DNA of 64,000 nucleotides from Neobacillus niacini (GTDB lineage Bacteria; Bacillota; Bacilli; Bacillales; Cytobacillaceae), in the NCBI RefSeq assembly GCF_030817595.1, contig NZ_JAUSZN010000001.1:1000001-1064000 (forward strand), in the 5' to 3' direction. The notes below the pieces were generated by a model. It searched no databases and was not told the origin of the DNA. It saw nothing but the letters and a program-made list of their open reading frames with translations. Below, piece by piece: positions 61,114-64,000 of this stretch. Each line of letters opens with the position of its first letter. Within the stretch, counting starts at the first letter, position 1. Made by a program: the position numbers and the translations under genes.

Positions 61114-62706
61114 ATGGAAAATAATAGATTACGCCGGTTAATCAAAAAAACAAATCATAAAAGTCAAAAATCACTATCATCTAACAATCAAATTAAAATA
61201 AAAGAACCATTAACAACTAATTTATCAGACAATATCATTTTGCTAAAAAAAATTTTTCATAATTGCAGTGATATTGTTTTCAGGGAAATAGTTTTAGAAA
61301 ACTAAGAAAAAATTCATGCACAAATTGTTCATATTGACGGAATTACAGATAAAAACACCATTCACGACAACATCATGAGTTCATTATTACACAAGTTTCA
61401 TTTGCTACAGACAAATGGAGTATTAAATTCAGGTGAAAGACTTTCCCAAATTAAATATAGTCTAATAAGTATCGCAAATATTAAAGAATCATCGGATATT
61501 GAAAAAGTAATCGATGAAATATTGAATGGAGAAACTGTCATCCTTTTAGATGGTACCGCAGTATGCCTATTCGCTAGTACTAAGGGAGGCGAAGTACGCC
61601 CTGTGTCTGAACCTGCTACAGAATCTGTTGTTAGGGGGCCAAGACAAGGGTTTACTGAGAATCTTAGAACAAATACATCTCTTGTGAGAAGAATTATTAA
61701 AACTCCCGAATTAAAAATGGAGAAATTCATTGCCGGTACAAAAACTAAGACCAATATCGTTGTAGCTTATATAGATGGTGTTGCTAATGAGGACGTTATT
61801 AAAGAAGTAAGACATAGAATAAAAAAGATTAATATTGATTCCATCCTTGACAGTGCGTATGTTGAAGAATTAATTGAAGACAATCCTTACTCCCCTTTCC
61901 CGCAAATAGCCCATACGGAGCGGCCCGATAAGGCGGCAGCGGAATTGTTAGAAGGCCGGGTTGTTATTTTAGTTGACGGAAGTCCTTTTGTTTTGATGGT
62001 ACCAACCGTTTTTATTCAATTTCTCCAATCTAGTGAAGACTACTACGAGCGGTACATATTTTCTTTTGCTGTAAGGACTGTACGTTATTTCGTTTTTGTG
62101 GTCGCGTTAGTACTACCATCTGCTTATATCGCAATTACCACATATCATCAAGAGATGCTGCCCACTCCCCTCCTTATCAGTGTTGCAGGTGCTCATGAGG
62201 GGGTACCATTCCCTTCATTTATAGAGGCGATTCTTATGGAGATAACATTTGAGGCTCTCCGGGAAGCTGGTGTCCGGTTGCCAAAGCCGGTTGGACAAAC
62301 AGTAAGTATCGTCGGTGCTTTAGTAATTGGAGAAGCTGCAGTGTCTGCTGGAATCGTTTCCCCGCCGATGGTAATCGTGGTCTCGCTTACCGCCATTGCT
62401 TCCTTTGCTATTCCAGCATTTAATATTGCCATTAGTATAAGAATGCTCCGTTTTCCTTTAATGATAATATCTGGTGTCCTAGGATTTTACGGTATTATGC
62501 TGGGGCTAGTTGCGATCCTAATCCATGTATGTTCTCTACATTCATTTGGTGTCCCATACCTAACTCCAATTGCTCCATTTAATTGGAGTGGGATCAAAGA
62601 TACGATTTTTCGTGCTCCATGGTGGAACATGAAAAATAGACCTGAGTTAATCAGTTCCGAGAATCTCCAAAGGGAAAAAACGTCGAAACCTGGTCCATCT
62701 AAATAA
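61114..62706 (+). pseudogene. GerA-family subunit A gene interrupted by one in-frame TAA
   Basis: The frame starts at ATG 61114 (MENNRLRRLIKKTNH) and has a TAA at 61303-61305 (codon 64) in REIVLEN-stop-EKIHAQIVHIDGI. The same frame continues unbroken to 62706, so only one codon separates it from a full gene of 530 codons. The downstream 443-codon ORF contains all later family landmarks (PRQGFTENLRTNTSLVRR, FEALREAGVRLPKPVGQ). It could be a pseudogene, a site of readthrough, or reinitiation at 61375 to give an N-truncated protein. Downstream gerC is intact. Confidence 0.85.
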
Positions 62707-62742
62707 CTTCTTTTTAAACCTGTATATTAATTAGGAGGTCCC

Positions 62743-63903
62743 ATGAAAAAGAAAGGTTTATTTTACCTATTAGTATTTAACATGACAATATTTTTAACAG
62801 GGTGTTGGGACCAAAATGAAGTTGATGATTTGGCCATTGTAATTGGAATTGGCGTAGACAGGGTACCAGGGGAAAATCCTATTCAAATTACTGTTCAAAT
62901 TGTTAATCCATCATCCACTATAAAATCTGGAGAAGCCAATGGAAAGCCATTTGTCTTATTCACTGTAAAAGGAAAAACAGTCTACGACGCCGTCAAAAAC
63001 TTTTCCAAGGAATCATCGCGTAAAATCTTTTTATCTCATAACTACGTAGTTGTCTTTGGTGATAAAATGGCCAGGCATGGATTAGAAAATGTGCTTGATT
63101 ATTTTGAGAGAGAGCCATTATTTCGTAGAACTTCATGGATGATTGTTACAAATGGATCTGCGAAAGAAATACTTGAAACCGAAATTGACCTTCAAAAATT
63201 TCAAGCAATTGGAATAAAAAATATGATCAAACAATTTAAACGTGAATCCTTGGTAAAAGTAATAAAATGGGAAGATTTTATAAGTGAGTATGAAAGTGGA
63301 CCCACTTGTGCAACTGCAACTATGTTAGAAGTATCGGAAAGTAAACCGCAAAATAAAATTAAGTTAAATGGTACGGCTCTTTTTAGTAAGGATAAACTTG
63401 TTGGCTATCTCGATAATAAAGAAAGCATTGGGTTAATGTGGATTCTAAATGAAATAAAAGAAGCAAAAGTGGGTATAAACTGTCCAGGTAAAGAAAAGGG
63501 ATCGATTAATTTTAAAGTTACAGAAACAAAACATTCAATCGAACCCTTCATTAAGAGTGGGAAGCATTTATCCATTGATTTGGATATTACAGCAGATTCT
63601 ACAATAGCAGAAGTAAATTGTGAAAACGTCAACCTTGAAAGCCAACAGGTGCTTAAGGAATTAGAAAAAATGCAGGAAAAAGAAATTAAGAATCAAATTC
63701 AAATGACCATTCAAAAATCTCAAAAGTTAGGAACAGATCCCTTACAATTTGGGGAAGCATTTCGACGTTACGATAACAATGAATGGAAAAAAATAAAAAA
63801 AGATTGGAGTAAACATTTTAAGGAGATTGAAGTGTCTATTCATGTCACTAGCAAGATAAGATTAACGGGTACAAAGTCCGACAAAGTAAAAATCATCAAT
63901 TAA
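62743..63903 (+). CDS. GerC-family spore germinant receptor lipoprotein subunit
   Basis: 386 residues, ATG after TAGGAGG. Lipobox FLTGCWDQNEVDDLAIVIGIGVDRV with the CWDxxE signature; RKIFLSHNYVVVFGDKMARHGLENVLDYF and WSKHFKEIEVSIHVTSKIRLTG close the domain. It follows the interrupted gerA by 37 bp and should be co-transcribed. No B gene lies on this strand before the window ends. Confidence 0.92.
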   Translation: MKKKGLFYLLVFNMTIFLTGCWDQNEVDDLAIVIGIGVDRVPGENPIQITVQIVNPSSTIKSGEANGKPFVLFTVKGKTVYDAVKNFSKESSRKIFLSHNYVVVFGDKMARHGLENVLDYFEREPLFRRTSWMIVTNGSAKEILETEIDLQKFQAIGIKNMIKQFKRESLVKVIKWEDFISEYESGPTCATATMLEVSESKPQNKIKLNGTALFSKDKLVGYLDNKESIGLMWILNEIKEAKVGINCPGKEKGSINFKVTETKHSIEPFIKSGKHLSIDLDITADSTIAEVNCENVNLESQQVLKELEKMQEKEIKNQIQMTIQKSQKLGTDPLQFGEAFRRYDNNEWKKIKKDWSKHFKEIEVSIHVTSKIRLTGTKSDKVKIIN

Positions 63904-63910
63904 TCCCCCA

Positions 63911-64000
63911 TTAGCCTTGTTTGTCAATTCGTTTTCTCTTACGTATCCTAGCAATTATCAGCAAAAGTAATGGGATTCCAAACAAAAGGACAGGCATAGT
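63911..64000 (-). CDS. C-terminal tail of a small hydrophobic protein, cut by window edge
   Basis: The minus-strand frame gives MPVLLFGIPLLLLIIARIRKRKRIDKQG and a TAA at 63911-63913. It looks like the last membrane helix and basic tail of a membrane protein convergent with gerC. The rest is outside the window, so no identity is claimed. Confidence 0.4.
   Translation of the reverse strand, partial: TMPVLLFGIPLLLLIIARIRKRKRIDKQG

Noticed and set aside
1-64000. CRISPR array, prophage, rRNA operon or toxin-antitoxin defence island
   Set aside because: No spaced direct repeats, phage structural genes, rRNA motifs or recognised defence genes were found on either strand.

Overview
The window reads as chromosome of an endospore-forming, low-GC Gram-positive bacterium of the Bacillaceae. 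Support comes from four loci for GerA-type spore germinant receptors, a DUF3231 protein, a bacillopeptidase F-like subtilase, AGGAGG-type ribosome binding sites with many TTG and GTG starts, and Bacillus-style SigA and candidate SigG promoters. A Peribacillus/Neobacillus-like relative is a guess. No rRNA operon, intact tRNA, prophage or CRISPR array was seen.

Layout. 1-1133: 5' part of a gerA-type gene. 1.2-12.7 kb: a redox and electrophile-defence area with two copies of an FMN reductase-MarR-pirin cassette (the first decayed), a third MarR relic next to a luciferase-like monooxygenase, a broken alpha/beta hydrolase, glutathione peroxidase with an OhrR-type regulator, and a lone FabF. 13-18 kb: LysR regulator and the large secreted protease. 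18.3-23 kb: a gerB gene facing a gerA-gerC-gerD operon with an IS3 remnant between them. 23.4-25.1 kb: a GC-rich, probably foreign epoxide hydrolase with a repeat also found at 5.4-6.0 kb. 25.2-27.1 kb: two-component system. 27.2-34.1 kb: an operon resembling E. coli ydj-ynj (TVP38 protein, flavin disulfide reductase, ABC importer, CDP-alcohol phosphatidyltransferase). 34.2-39.7 kb: DinB, MsrB, MsrAB, Ohr, AhpD-like protein with Rrf2 regulator, and WrbA. 40.0-44.7 kb: a complete gerA-gerC-gerB operon followed by a VanW gene. 45-54.4 kb: a catabolic operon with a GntR regulator, a spermidine/putrescine-type ABC importer, a heteromeric FAD/2Fe-2S dehydrogenase of the opine/HcnABC type, DUF1904 and an FAH-family hydrolase. 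54.6-55.8 kb: a scar with a tRNA-Leu relic, a broken ion channel and a serine recombinase relic. 55.8-60.9 kb: NodB lipoprotein, MarR, EamA and SLAC1/TehA transporters, LysR. 61.1-63.9 kb: a gerA gene interrupted by one in-frame TAA, then an intact gerC.

The window is rich in thiol, peroxide and quinone defence genes, each tied to a small regulator (MarR, OhrR, Rrf2) with a visible palindromic operator. It also shows repeated duplication and decay: many relics carry a single stop codon or frameshift. The least understood intact systems are the ydj-ynj-like operon, the GntR-controlled oxidase operon and the gerACB-vanW linkage.
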